Shown: positions 1-8,440, counted from the stretch's first letter. The stretch: 64,000 nt of DNA from Chitinophaga sp. CF418 (GCF_900142925.1 NZ_FRCN01000005.1:124001-188000), one strand, 5' to 3'. Notes: generated from the sequence alone by a model not told the origin. Numbers and translations are program-made.

Positions 1-40
1 AAAGGTTGTTAAATTGGTTTACGCTCTTTGAGAGATCCTT

Positions 41-114
41 CGGGATGTAGCGCAGCCCGGTAGCGCGCTTCGTTCGGGACGAAGAGGCCGCAAGTTCGAA
101 TCTTGTCATCCCGA
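41..114 (+). tRNA. tRNA-Pro (anticodon CGG)
   Basis: The acceptor stem CGGGATG (41-47) pairs perfectly with CATCCCG (107-113), followed by discriminator A114. The anticodon stem is CTTCG/CGAAG (68-72/80-84), and the loop TTCGGGA places CGG at 75-77, reading the Pro codon CCG. The T arm has the TTCGAAT loop at 95-101. No CCA is encoded. The leading C1:G72 pair is typical of bacterial tRNA-Pro. It stands alone, with decayed sequence downstream. Confidence 0.95.
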
Positions 115-138
115 CTAATCACACTTCAATTCGATTCA

Positions 139-172
139 AAGCCTGCAAATATCCAGTATTGGCGGGCTTTTT
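139..172 (+). terminator. Intrinsic terminator of the tRNA transcript
   Basis: AAGCCTGC (139-146) pairs with GCGGGCTT (162-169) with one G-U, followed by a T-rich run. It lies 25 bp after the tRNA and fits its 3' end. Confidence 0.6.
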
Positions 173-215
173 CCTTTTTAAGCCTAGCAAATTATATCAA
201 TTCATACCATTCTAT

Positions 216-262
216 TCGTGAGTAAATCCGTGAGTAAATTTTTTATCGGATATTACTCACGG
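216..262. repeat. Two direct and one inverted CGTGAGTAA repeats, possible recombinase arm sites
   Basis: YCGTGAGTAAAT occurs twice in perfect tandem (216-227 and 228-239). The complement ATTACTCACGG follows in inverted orientation at 252-262. Such clusters about 100 bp from a tRNA 3' end resemble arm-type binding sites of tyrosine recombinases next to an integration site. No integrase gene remains nearby, so the role is inferred. Confidence 0.4.
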
Positions 263-489
263 AAACCGTTGTAACTATTTGGCATTCAAAAAGTAATATC
301 ATTTTTTCTGGTGCCTTTTGATGCCGTTTGCGTGATGATTTCGCCGCTTTGCGGTGAGTGGATAGTGGGAGTGATAATAAACGGCATTAACAACCTAAAA
401 ATTGAATTGTTTATTGGGCGCATCTGGATATTCTTGCTGAAGTTTATTCAATGCAGCGAGGTACCTGTCATTAACCTATCTTTACTCCT

Positions 490-794
490 ATGATGATCGT
501 CTTTGGCATAAAAAGTTTTAGAATTCGTAGTTTTTCTTTGGAAGATCTCGGTATCGTGTATAACGAGGAACCGGACATTCGCATTGAGGTACGACAAACG
601 TATTTTCATCTTTTATATATCCCCTGTTTTGGTCTGGGTAAGACGTGGGCAGTTCGTAAAAATAATAAGCTATACGAAATGTCTTTAGCGCTACAACTGC
701 TGTGGATGAATCTGCTGCTGCGAAGGCAGTAAAAACTCCTTTTTACACGTATGCAGGACCATTGTTGGCTATTTTGTCGGCGGCTAAACTTTAA
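490..794 (+). pseudogene. Frameshifted relic of a small conserved hypothetical protein
   Basis: The first frame starts at ATG 490 and reads MMIVFGIKSF...EVRQTYFHLLYIPCFGLGKTW, then hits a stop at 730. A shifted frame continues the reading as AVKTPFYTYAGPLLAIL and stops at 792-794. Pieces of this kind, an EVRQ.YFH..IPFFGLGK.W core followed by KTPWYT.AGPLL and a hydrophobic tail, recall a small Bacteroidota protein family of unknown function (from memory, not searched). The frame break lies near 700-730 and the tail looks shortened, so the gene is probably dead. Confidence 0.5.
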
Positions 795-959
795 TTACTA
801 TCAACGCTAATAAAAATTATTTAGGTAAATCTTGAGGCTAAACTATCGTATAGTATATGCACTAAAGTCAATTAAATCAAGTAGAAAAGCAATTCGAAGA
901 TAAAAAATCTTTGCCAACTCCAACGTTAATACAGGTTAACATCCAAAAGCAGTGGATGT

Positions 960-1118
960 TCAAAACAATGTCTTTACCGTTCCATCAGGTGTAATCTTTC
1001 TAACCGCTGAATTACCCCAATCTGAAACATAGATGTTGTTTGATGAATCAAGCGTTTCACTGTTTATTAGATGGAACGACGCAATACTTGCTGGCCCATC
1101 AGCACGTTTGCACTGTCG
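960..1118 (-). pseudogene. C-terminal relic of an NHL-repeat protein
   Basis: On the minus strand an open stretch without a start codon reads ADGPASIASFH...NNIYVSDWGNSAVRKITPDG and ends in VKTLF and a TGA at 962-960. The pattern (DG.A..A.F, N.IYV.D..N..VRKITPDG.V.TL) is a typical NHL beta-propeller blade. Only one blade survives, and the frame is interrupted by a stop at 1119-1121. This is the 3' end of a deleted gene. Nothing else recognisable was seen between 795 and 959. Confidence 0.6.
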
Positions 1119-1136
1119 TCAAAGGATTGCTTATTT

Positions 1137-2096
1137 TTATTTTTCTAACCACTGATGTTCTGTCAAATAGGTAACACTTTCTTCCACAGTTTCTAAAAGT
1201 GTATGTCTTGGCCAATATTCAATCAAACGTTTTCCTTTCTCGATGCTGAAATGACCGCTACGGGCAATATGTAAATAGGTTTTTTCAATATGGGTTTTGT
1301 CTTTCGTATAGTCACACCATTCGTTCCAGGAAAGAAACTTTATTTTTTCCTCCTTACCAAAATATTGGTACATCGCCTGCGCATATCCCAATAACGTAAT
1401 AGATTCTGATCCTACCGCATGAAAACTCTCGCCTAAGGCTAAATTCCGATGTGTAATGGCATTGAAGAAAACTTGCGCCACATCGTCTGCATGTACATGG
1501 TGCAAAGTTTCCATGCCGAAGTTAGGAAGGGCAATTTCTTCACCCTTCTGAATTTGTTTAAATATGTTGATATCCTGATTGCCGACAGGATTGATAATGA
1601 ACCATCCTGGACCTGAAATCTGTCCTGGCATGATAACCGTTTCGGGAAAGCCTTGCTGCCTGTAAAGGTTATGGAGGTACTCCTCACTTTTCGCTTTCTG
1701 TATCCCATATTCGTCTAACGGAAACTTAGGCTGGTCTTCAACAACCGGTATCGTAGTTGCCTTCCCATGCGCCCAAATGGAGGAACAGTAAACATAGTGG
1801 GAAAGATTTGTGTTTTTCAAAGCCGCGGCTATGCTTTTTGTGCTTTCAAGCGTAAAGTTGATCAGATCAACAACTATATCTGCATTTAATGCAGCAATTT
1901 TACTTTCAAATTCTTTAACCGGTTCTTTATCACGGTCAAGAATCAGGTGCTCAACTTCCCTCCAGGAAACATCATCGGTGTAGGGTTTGCTTTGTCCACG
2001 GGTAATATTAATTACCTTATGTCCTGCTCTTACCAATTTAGGAAGGAGATAGCTTCCGATATGACCGCTCCCACCAATTACAACAGTTTTCAGCAT
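1137..2096 (-). CDS. NAD(P)-dependent epimerase/dehydratase-like extended SDR
   Basis: 319 residues from the ATG at 2096. An in-frame start at 2147 would add 17 residues ahead of the Rossmann motif and is less likely. The N terminus has the dinucleotide-binding motif GGSGHIG (residues 8-14), and the Tyr-x-x-x-Lys pair is present as YGIQK (about residue 130), so the SDR active site looks intact. The substrate is unknown. It is the last gene of a minus-strand run doxX-SDR-SDR (3226 to 1137) that is divergent from the HxlR regulator at 3305 and so probably under its control. Confidence is high for the fold and low for the reaction. Confidence 0.85.
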   Translation of the reverse strand: MLKTVVIGGSGHIGSYLLPKLVRAGHKVINITRGQSKPYTDDVSWREVEHLILDRDKEPVKEFESKIAALNADIVVDLINFTLESTKSIAAALKNTNLSHYVYCSSIWAHGKATTIPVVEDQPKFPLDEYGIQKAKSEEYLHNLYRQQGFPETVIMPGQISGPGWFIINPVGNQDINIFKQIQKGEEIALPNFGMETLHHVHADDVAQVFFNAITHRNLALGESFHAVGSESITLLGYAQAMYQYFGKEEKIKFLSWNEWCDYTKDKTHIEKTYLHIARSGHFSIEKGKRLIEYWPRHTLLETVEESVTYLTEHQWLEK

Positions 2097-2191
2097 GGTT
2101 TTTTCCTTGTTTTTTGAAGGTTCCAAAATTTTATTCAAGCGTGGCATGATGAGTTATGCCATCTCTGTCAACATGTGGTACTTGTCGTTTG

Positions 2192-2827
2192 TCAGTTGCT
2201 GATTACGGGTGATTTATGTAGCCACTTTCTGTTATCCACCAGTTGCAATAAAAAGTCAGCTAAGTCGGCTCTTGACAGCGAAAACAAACTTACCGTACCG
2301 TCCCCCGTATAACCTGCGTTTATTTTTCCGTTTGCAGGTTTGTCGCTTAACATTGGAAGTCGGACGATTGTCCAATCCAAACCACTTTCAGCAATATATT
2401 TACCTGTCAAAACGATGTTATTATAACTGTCTTTTATTAGCATCTTTACCATAAAGATACCAAACGAAAATCCGATTTGAAATTTGTCGTTGCTGTCTTT
2501 AAAAGCTGGTGTCGCTGTAGCTATCAAGCGTTTTACGTCGTTCTTTTGCATTGCATCGACAATGTTTTTAATTCCGTTTGCAATGGCAAGCTCTTTTGTT
2601 TTTTGAGTAGGTCCTAATACACTAATCACTGCGTCAGCATTTTTTATTGCTTCTTCAATCTTCCCGTATTCTTCGAGTTCGCCTTTTACAATTTTAAGGT
2701 TGTTGTGTTGAATGGAAATTTTGGTTGGAGTTCTTGCAAAGACGGTAACTGTATGCCTACTTTTTAACGCTTTTTCTATAAGCAAAAGCCCTGTTTTCCC
2801 TGTTCCACCAAAGATTGTAATATTCAT
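2192..2827 (-). CDS. NAD(P)H-binding atypical SDR (NmrA / BLVRB-like)
   Basis: 211 residues. The start IFGGTGKTG (residues 4-12) is the GxxGxxG nucleotide-binding motif of atypical SDRs. There is a VSVLGP turn after the fourth strand and a C-terminal LSRADLADFLLQLV helix typical of NAD(P)H-binding PF13460-type proteins. These proteins act as flavin/biliverdin-type reductases or as redox sensors; which applies here cannot be told. It starts 30 bp after doxX and precedes a second SDR by 95 bp, so the three are probably co-transcribed. Confidence 0.8.
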   Translation of the reverse strand: MNITIFGGTGKTGLLLIEKALKSRHTVTVFARTPTKISIQHNNLKIVKGELEEYGKIEEAIKNADAVISVLGPTQKTKELAIANGIKNIVDAMQKNDVKRLIATATPAFKDSNDKFQIGFSFGIFMVKMLIKDSYNNIVLTGKYIAESGLDWTIVRLPMLSDKPANGKINAGYTGDGTVSLFSLSRADLADFLLQLVDNRKWLHKSPVISN

Positions 2828-2857
2828 ATTTCCTTTTGTTTTCAGTGTATATTTGAA

Positions 2858-3226
2858 TTAAAGTGATGTGAAACGGCCATAAGCCACAAATGCAGCTAAT
2901 AATAATAGGACAATATTGAAGACTACCGCTTTGCTTTCTTTGTGATTTAAATGATGAAATGCAGCCAAAAGCATTATTATACAAAGACCAGCAGCTGCAA
3001 TAGGAGTAAGTATCGGCAAAATATCTGATGCCCATGGTAAAGTTAATCCAATAGCTCCCAATAGTTCGCAAAGTCCGATAAACCTAAGGGTAGGAATCGG
3101 GAATCTTTCTACCCAATTCAATCCTGACTTCATTAGTTTGTCAATAGGTTGTGTTGATTTCATAACACCTGCCATTCCAAACATTACAGCAAGTATTCCC
3201 TGTGCAATCCAAAGTACTGTATTCAA
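2858..3226 (-). CDS. DoxX family inner-membrane protein
   Basis: 122 residues with about four hydrophobic helices. It opens with ILAVMFGMAGVMKSTQPIDKL, the typical first helix plus loop of DoxX/DoxD-like proteins, followed by FIGLCELLGAIGLTLP. DoxX relatives are small membrane proteins linked to thiol and quinone redox stress; the biochemical role is unknown. It is the first gene of a run with two SDRs and is divergent from the HxlR gene at 3305, with an operator-like palindrome between them. A paralogue with the same regulator partnership lies at 51415. Confidence 0.88.
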   Translation of the reverse strand: MNTVLWIAQGILAVMFGMAGVMKSTQPIDKLMKSGLNWVERFPIPTLRFIGLCELLGAIGLTLPWASDILPILTPIAAAGLCIIMLLAAFHHLNHKESKAVVFNIVLLLLAAFVAYGRFTSL

Positions 3227-3243
3227 CTCATTTTCATTTCCAG

Positions 3244-3293
3244 CAAAGTTAATTACATTTGCTTACCAAATGTAAGCAGTTACCTAAAGGTAA
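3244..3293 (-). promoter_or_regulatory. doxX promoter with HxlR-type operator
   Basis: On the minus strand the -7 box TAACTTTG (3251-3244) fits TAnnTTTG. The palindrome TTACC-TTTA-GGTAA spans 3293-3280, and its right half GGTAACTGCTT starts at 3284, 33 bp from the -7 box. A second palindrome TGCTTAC-CAAAT-GTAAGCA occupies 3260-3278. Binding here would cover the doxX promoter and the start region of the HxlR gene. Confidence 0.6.
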
Positions 3294-3304
3294 GCAGTAA
3301 CAAA

Positions 3305-3649
3305 ATGAAGAAAGCAGATCACACCGAATGTTTATCGGCAATGCTCCCAGTCAGAGATGCCTTAGATGTAATAAGTGGAAAGTGGAAACTGATGATACTG
3401 ATTTCAATATCATCAGGGAATCATCGATTTAGGGAGATAGAAAGAAGTATACCTAAGATAAATTCAAAAGTGCTTGCTAAAGAGTTGAAAGATCTGGAAG
3501 AACATACACTGATTAAAAGAACCGTATACGACGAGTCGCCTGTGATTGTTGAATATATCACAACCCCTTATGCTGCCTCTCTAGGGAAAGTCATAAAAGA
3601 ATTGAGAGATTGGGGCGTTAATCACCGGAAAAAAATTATTGGGAAATAA
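3305..3649 (+). CDS. HxlR-type winged-helix transcriptional regulator
   Basis: 114 residues. The family signature is clear: an N-terminal cysteine (TECL), then PVRDALDVISGKWKLMIL, a FREIERSIPKINSKVLAKELKDLEEHTLIKR recognition region and the closing L.DWGVNHR. HxlR proteins are dimeric DNA-binding regulators, often with a redox- or aldehyde-reactive cysteine; Cys9 here is a candidate sensor. It is divergent from the doxX-SDR-SDR run, with a 78-bp shared intergenic region holding two palindromes, so it most likely represses that operon and itself. Confidence 0.92.
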   Translation: MKKADHTECLSAMLPVRDALDVISGKWKLMILISISSGNHRFREIERSIPKINSKVLAKELKDLEEHTLIKRTVYDESPVIVEYITTPYAASLGKVIKELRDWGVNHRKKIIGK

Positions 3650-3683
3650 GGGCTATGCACCGAGCCCTTATGTTCATGTTAAC

Positions 3684-3917
3684 CTACGACAAACACAAAC
3701 GCATTTCAATACTGGAGTCTGTAATTGATGTGTAGTAACCATACCGGAATGTAGGAGTAAATCTCTCTTCCTGTGAGTAATACCAACTTCCGCCACGTGT
3801 CCAGATACAAGCAATAGGAGAATGAAAAATTTCATATTTAATTTTTCCATTGTAGTCACTATATTTAGCGCTGGCATTTTTAAGATCTTCAAAACAATCA
3901 AGTGAAATGGCCTTCAA
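3684..3917 (-). pseudogene. Short unplaced coding fragment with an RGGSW motif
   Basis: About 77 residues open from a TTG at 3917. No ATG exists between the preceding in-frame stop and this point. The tail TRGGSWYYS...FRYGY...IEMRLCL resembles the end of formylglycine-generating-enzyme-like (SUMF1) domains, where RGGSW is followed about 35 residues later by a GFR/RL ending. That resemblance is weak and the rest of the domain is absent. It is probably a gene remnant between the HxlR gene and the globin gene. Confidence 0.25.
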
Positions 3918-3948
3918 GTCTTTGGATTTGTTAGCGCCAGGTTATCTA

Positions 3949-4422
3949 TTATTTGTCGTCAGTATGCCAATTCCATTTCGGAACTTCCCTTAACGGGTGC
4001 AATTCTAAGTCTGAATTAGCGTTTGAGTTTTGTTTTGCGACATGTGAGCCAAAGTCAACATGGGATTTAAGTGCGTCACGAAATGGTTTGTCTGCGGGAA
4101 GTCCTGCTTTATCAGCAGCATCCATGTATAAATCTACAAAACGTTGCCGTTGTTCCTCTGTAATTTTGAATCCCCTGTGTACATCTATCAAATGCATGAA
4201 TCCTCCCATTTCTTTTGTAAATCTGTCTGGTCCGCCGAATGTTTCAGCAGTGAAAGCTGTAAATTTTTCTATATGCCCCGGTTGCTCTTCATGTCCAAAT
4301 AATGGTTGCAAGATTGGATCTGCAAGACATGAGAGGTAGAATATTTCAACGTGTTTATATATTGCATTCCAACCACCTGCGTGTTCGTAAAGTGTTTCAT
4401 TGTTTTTTCGTTCATTGCTCAT
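3949..4422 (-). CDS. Group II truncated haemoglobin
   Basis: 157 residues, starting with a short polar extension and then LYEHAGGWNAIYKHVEIFY and DPILQPLF. It has the downstream FGGPDRF block before helices F to G and a His in HLIDVHRGF as the likely proximal haem ligand. This matches two-on-two truncated globins, which bind oxygen, nitric oxide or peroxide in the cytoplasm and serve in oxygen or nitrosative chemistry. It stands alone on the minus strand. The C terminus extends about 20 residues past the globin fold with a Trp-rich WNWH end. Confidence 0.88.
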   Translation of the reverse strand: MSNERKNNETLYEHAGGWNAIYKHVEIFYLSCLADPILQPLFGHEEQPGHIEKFTAFTAETFGGPDRFTKEMGGFMHLIDVHRGFKITEEQRQRFVDLYMDAADKAGLPADKPFRDALKSHVDFGSHVAKQNSNANSDLELHPLREVPKWNWHTDDK

Positions 4423-4573
4423 AATAGAAATTGTCTGTTTTATAGGTTGTAACTTTGTTAACTGTCAAACTGCTTGCGGCCAACGGGTCCCTCTCATCAT
4501 AAATCTGTCCTCAACTGTGAATAAGAACATGCTTTAGTAAAAAATTTCAATTTTGTTCGTTGGTGCCAGTATG

Positions 4574-5167
4574 TTAAAAACCGTCTTGTCTTGAAGAAAT
4601 CCAACTACTATATTTTCTCTTATAGAAATCTCTTGTTTCGCTGTTTTTTAATATGAAATCAATACCGCCGTCGTAAGGTGCAATCATCAGTTCTTTTTCT
4701 ATTGAAATGAAAAATGTACGTAGGTTATCATATGCAATTTCTCTGAGTATATTGTCAAATTTTTTCGGCACCCAAATTTGCACGCTAAACATCGGGTGGT
4801 AAAACGCACCTGGGTCATATTCACCCGGGCTTAATTTATTAAGATCCATTTTTGTAAGCGAAATAAAAGGCATTTGCGCAAGAGAACCAACTTCTGCCAG
4901 GGGATGTAATTCTGTATAGCCTTCCATCGTATACTCACCGGTAACCAAAAGAAAATTTGAGTTTTCGCCTAAAAGGTCGGTAATTATTTGATTTTGTCTA
5001 TGAAGCAGAATGCTCCATTCCCCGTCATTGTCCGCATATCGCTTCGACTCTGGCAAACTATGAATCCTAAACCACCTGTCGGAATAGTCATGTTTGAAAT
5101 AATGTGATATCGGTACAGTTTCCGGGTAATTGGAAATCCAAAACATTTTAAATTCTTCCGCTGTCAT
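4574..5167 (-). CDS. DUF3885-like cytosolic protein
   Basis: 197 residues, no signal peptide or membrane helix. The opening F..FW.SNYPETVPISHYFKHDY.DRWFRIHSLPESKRYADN matches my memory of the DUF3885 family, small stand-alone bacterial proteins of unknown function that often occur near immunity-like or stress genes. Late in the protein the IEKELMIAPYDGGIDFIL block is also family-like. Nothing nearby explains a role. The family is moderately sure, the function unknown. Confidence 0.6.
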   Translation of the reverse strand: MTAEEFKMFWISNYPETVPISHYFKHDYSDRWFRIHSLPESKRYADNDGEWSILLHRQNQIITDLLGENSNFLLVTGEYTMEGYTELHPLAEVGSLAQMPFISLTKMDLNKLSPGEYDPGAFYHPMFSVQIWVPKKFDNILREIAYDNLRTFFISIEKELMIAPYDGGIDFILKNSETRDFYKRKYSSWISSRQDGF

Positions 5168-5295
5168 CTATTATAATTAAATATCCTCCTTTCGACTTCA
5201 ATATATCAACCACGATAATACGTTAATTCCTTTTTTCAATAAAGAATTACTGCCAAAACTATCATGCCGGCTTATACTAAATCATATGTTATATT

Positions 5296-5490
5296 TCAAC
5301 TCCGATATGTATAAACCATTGAAAGTCTATCAAATCGATTATTAATAGGTTCGACAATCGTCCAGCCATCCCGACCAAAATTTACGAGGGCCTTCAAATC
5401 TAACGACTTGAAGGCCCTTTTGGGTTCGAAGTTTTCTTGAAAATTCTCATGAATGAATTGCGGCGGGCTATCCATTCTAACGAAACTCAT
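5296..5490 (-). CDS. Small hypothetical protein coupled to an AraC gene
   Basis: 64 residues. Its ATG overlaps the stop of the upstream AraC gene by one base (TAATG), an arrangement typical of translational coupling. The sequence has a polar first half and a DLKALVNFGRDGWTIVEPINNRF segment; I recognise no family. It may be a real small accessory protein or the tail of a decayed gene. Confidence 0.35.
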   Translation of the reverse strand: MSFVRMDSPPQFIHENFQENFEPKRAFKSLDLKALVNFGRDGWTIVEPINNRFDRLSMVYTYRS

Positions 5491-6332
5491 TATTCATTTG
5501 AACTGTCGTTAATTGTCAGGTGAGTTATCTGCGAAGCGTTACAGCCAAATTGCTTTTTAAAGGCAGCGGAGAAATGGGCCAGGTTCTCAAATCCCGCATC
5601 GATATATACATCAACAGGTTTTTGCTTTTGAATCACGATCAGATAGTGTGCTCTCTCCAACCGTTTTTTTATCAGCCAACGCCCGGGCGTGGTGTGAAAA
5701 ATGTTTTTGAAATCCTTTTTGAATGTGGTCAGGCTGCGTCCCGTCAGGTAACTGAATTTTTCCAACGACAGATTAAACATGAAATTCCGTTCCATAAACT
5801 CCGCCAGGTCTACTTTTCCAGGCTCATGTAATGCAGCTAGTATACGCCTGATGCGCGGATCGAAGTTATCTAGCAAAGTAAGGCATTCGTTAATCTTGAT
5901 CTCCGCCAGGTCAGGCAGCAATTCGTCCTGTAAATTGAAATAAGGCATCAGCGATTGGAAGAAACTCTCCAATAGGGGATGCCGGTTCACTTCCATGTGA
6001 CCAACCCATTTCCCATCAGCCTGGTTGAACGGCCGTGATCGATAAAACCTTTGCAACGTTTCCATAGGAAACAAAAGAGATACAGAACGGAAAGGTTCAT
6101 CATTAGCAGGCATCTTTAACAAGCGCCCTAATTCGTTGTTTGGGATAATCACGACGGCACCTGGCCCAAAACGAAAGGACCTATCTGCATAGGTAATTTC
6201 CAGCGTTCCTGCAAAAATGTAAACCAATGCATGCTGATCCAGTACCAGTTCCCTGCTGTAATGTTTCTCGTGTTTACAGGAAACGAAGACCCGTCCTTTT
6301 GTTGTCCCTCCTCCTGGTTGCTGCTTGTCCAT
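5490..6332 (-). CDS. AraC-family transcriptional regulator with cupin sensor domain
   Basis: 280 residues. The first about 130 form a beta-rich cupin-like sensor (VYIFAGTLEITYADRSF, FGPGAVVIIPNNE). The last about 100 carry the paired helix-turn-helix of AraC proteins (LEKFSYLTGRSLTTFKKDFK and VYIDAGFENLAHFSAAFKKQFG). The reductase-like gene at 6356-7390 ends 23 bp upstream on the same strand, so the two are probably one transcript, with this gene as the local regulator. The effector ligand is unknown. Confidence 0.9.
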   Translation of the reverse strand: MDKQQPGGGTTKGRVFVSCKHEKHYSRELVLDQHALVYIFAGTLEITYADRSFRFGPGAVVIIPNNELGRLLKMPANDEPFRSVSLLFPMETLQRFYRSRPFNQADGKWVGHMEVNRHPLLESFFQSLMPYFNLQDELLPDLAEIKINECLTLLDNFDPRIRRILAALHEPGKVDLAEFMERNFMFNLSLEKFSYLTGRSLTTFKKDFKNIFHTTPGRWLIKKRLERAHYLIVIQKQKPVDVYIDAGFENLAHFSAAFKKQFGCNASQITHLTINDSSNE

Positions 6333-6355
6333 GAATATTGTTTAATCAGGCAAAA

Positions 6356-7390
6356 TTATACTAATCCCAGATCAACCAGGCTTTGGGCGGTAGCCAAAAC
6401 GGCATCCTTATTACTCCGGGGCTGCCACCCAAGCAATTGGCTGGCCTTCTCATGGCTCGCTTCCTTAACTATTCCCAAATGTGGAACAACCAGCTTAACC
6501 TTTGGATTGAACAGGGCAATGAGGCGGATCAGCCAGCCCAGCAATTCCTTTTTTGGTACTTTGGCTGCCTGGACTCCCAGGCCTGCACGCATAATACCCG
6601 CAATATCCAACATTGAAATGGCTTTGCCTGATGTAGCCAGGAAACGTTGTCCATTTGCTGCAAGTTGTATCATTGCCCTGAGGTGCAGGTCAGCAACGTC
6701 GCGCACATCCACATAAGGAAACCGGATGTTGGGTAGCCCTTTGATGGTTCCCTTCAGCATTCCGTGTATCATTTGTATGGAGTGCGAATAATCCGCTCCC
6801 AATACCGGCCCGAGCACTGCCACCGGGTTAACGACAGCAAGTTCAAGCCCTTTGCCTTCACCAGCAATATACTCCCACGCTGCTTTCTCCGACAAGGTCT
6901 TTGATTTCTGGTAAGCCGGCAAATCCTGGGTCAGGTCAGACCAATCTTCTTCAGTATAAGGTGATTTTTTATTGGTGCCAATACCTATTGCACCAAAGGC
7001 AGAAGTAAGCACCACACGTTTCACACCGGCTGCTTTTGCTGCACGCAGTACGAACAATACCCCGTTTACTGCAGGTATAATAAATTCATCTTCATGTTTA
7101 GCTGCCGGGTTAGGTGTAGGTGAGGCCGGATGGATGATATAGGAACAACCCTCTGCTGCTTCTTTCCATCCTCTTTCATGCGACAGATCCGCCTGAACAA
7201 AAGATAGATTATCAAAATCCTGAATGCCACCAACAGACAACATTTGTTTTACATCAGCTACCCGGTTTAGCGACCGCAGGCTGGCCTTGACTTTATACCC
7301 TTTGCTCAGTAAAGCGATGATGCAATAACTGGCAATAAAACCGGAGCCACCAGTTACCAGCACGGTTTCCGAAACTTTTAAATTTTCCAT
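6356..7390 (-). CDS. Dihydroflavonol-reductase-like NAD(P)-dependent extended SDR
   Basis: 344 residues. The N terminus reads VLVTGGSGFIASYCI (Rossmann GxxGxxA/G), the active-site pair is YQKSK with an upstream SAFGAIG serine region, and FPYVDVRDVADLHLRAM is the conserved segment of the plant-type dihydroflavonol reductase / aldehyde reductase clade. Bacterial relatives reduce ketones and aldehydes with NADPH. It precedes the AraC regulator at 5490-6332 by 23 bp. Confidence 0.87.
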   Translation of the reverse strand: MENLKVSETVLVTGGSGFIASYCIIALLSKGYKVKASLRSLNRVADVKQMLSVGGIQDFDNLSFVQADLSHERGWKEAAEGCSYIIHPASPTPNPAAKHEDEFIIPAVNGVLFVLRAAKAAGVKRVVLTSAFGAIGIGTNKKSPYTEEDWSDLTQDLPAYQKSKTLSEKAAWEYIAGEGKGLELAVVNPVAVLGPVLGADYSHSIQMIHGMLKGTIKGLPNIRFPYVDVRDVADLHLRAMIQLAANGQRFLATSGKAISMLDIAGIMRAGLGVQAAKVPKKELLGWLIRLIALFNPKVKLVVPHLGIVKEASHEKASQLLGWQPRSNKDAVLATAQSLVDLGLV

Positions 7391-8014
7391 AAATTCTTTT
7401 AAACAAAATTACCACGAGGAAGCCCGATGTGCTTTGTTGTAAAGTCTTTTTTACTTTGCTAAAAAGTCGCGTATTAACAATAACGATTATTGAGAAAACT
7501 ATTCAAATTCCAGATTTCCATGAAAAAAAATGAGCTACAAGAACACGCTTAATAATATCAAATTCATGGAATAGCCTGTTCGATGTGCTTGCTATTCTTA
7601 AAGAAAGTTTTGTAAATGGTGGTTATCCCGTAAAGGCATGGTAATATCATTTGACGTCAATGATCAAAGGCATGTAAGCTGTTCCATGCTCCTGCAGTAT
7701 ATCGATCTTTTTTCTTAAAGAATTATGATCGTGACGAAATATTATATGGATTAACGTTGCCAACGGGTCTCGAAGAATAAACTGTTTACGAGAGGCCGAA
7801 TTCATAACATAGGATTTTTCGAAAGCGGCAAATGGCATCATTTTATGTCATTTGACAGGGGTTGATTTTTACGATTCATCTCTGGCTGGGTTTACGAAAT
7901 GGCCACTACAAAGGATCGAGTCCCGACTTCATCGAATGATACTTCGTTTATGCATTTAATAAAATCAAGGTTTTTTAGCTACATGGACAGTGCAATCGCT
8001 CTAAGGCAATGACA
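7391..8014. other. 624-bp gap without a convincing gene
   Basis: AT-rich sequence with frequent stops. The longest open stretch (7647-7841, minus, 64 residues starting MMPFAAFEKSY) has no recognisable domain or ribosome-binding site. It may be a decayed gene, since it sits between two complete units and has no clear promoter structure. Confidence 0.4.
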
Positions 8015-8365
8015 TCATTCCTTTTGAATAATTTTTTTGCGGTGGTTCACTCCCCAATCCTTTAAGGAATAGATGATGGGCGTTAATGTATCTGCATAGA
8101 CTTCTAATTTGTACGAGATCCTAACTGGGTAACCATCTGTAATTATTCTCTTCACCAGTTTGTGTTGTTCCAGTTCTTTAAGTTCTTTAGCCAAAACTTT
8201 TGGGGTTATTCCGGGAATACTGTCTTGTATATCAGTAAACCTCGCATTACCAACTCCCACAGAAATGATAATAGGTAATTTCCATTTACCGCTTATCACA
8301 TCCAGTGCATCTCGCACAGGCTTTATCGTTTCAAGGCAATCACAATATGCATTCTTTGTAGCCAT
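8015..8365 (-). CDS. HxlR-type winged-helix transcriptional regulator
   Basis: 116 residues with the same signature as the regulator at 3305: Cys-x-Cys near the start (YCDCL), PVRDALDVISGKWKLPIIISV, IPGITPKVLAKELKELEQHKLVKR and SLKDWGVNHRKKI. It is divergent from an NADP-binding oxidoreductase gene at 8499, with an inverted repeat in the 133-bp gap. It probably represses that oxidoreductase in response to a reactive small molecule sensed through the N-terminal cysteines (family inference). Confidence 0.92.
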   Translation of the reverse strand: MATKNAYCDCLETIKPVRDALDVISGKWKLPIIISVGVGNARFTDIQDSIPGITPKVLAKELKELEQHKLVKRIITDGYPVRISYKLEVYADTLTPIIYSLKDWGVNHRKKIIQKE

Positions 8366-8387
8366 AGCTCTTCATTTTAAAATTTTT

Positions 8388-8440
8388 CACTTTCCTTCGG
8401 GAAAGTGCTATACAAAGGAAAGCAATATGTTCTAGTTTTG
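8388..8440 (+). promoter_or_regulatory. Promoter of the NADP oxidoreductase with HxlR-type operator
   Basis: CACTTTCC-TTCG-GGAAAGTG is a perfect 8-bp-arm inverted repeat at 8388-8407. Its right half extends as GGAAAGTGCTATAC (8400-8413). The -7 box TAGTTTTG lies at 8433-8440, exactly 33 bp from the GGA of the right half. Geometry and core match the other two HxlR intergenic regions. Confidence 0.65.

Noticed and set aside
311..493. 60-codon frame between the tRNA repeats and the relic at 490
   Set aside because: Hydrophobic chance frame with no conserved pattern.
7409..7422. TTACC-ACGA-GGAAG, similar to the HxlR operator core
   Set aside because: It lies a few bases above the start of the 6356-7390 gene with no HxlR gene and no -7 box at the 33-bp distance; likely chance.
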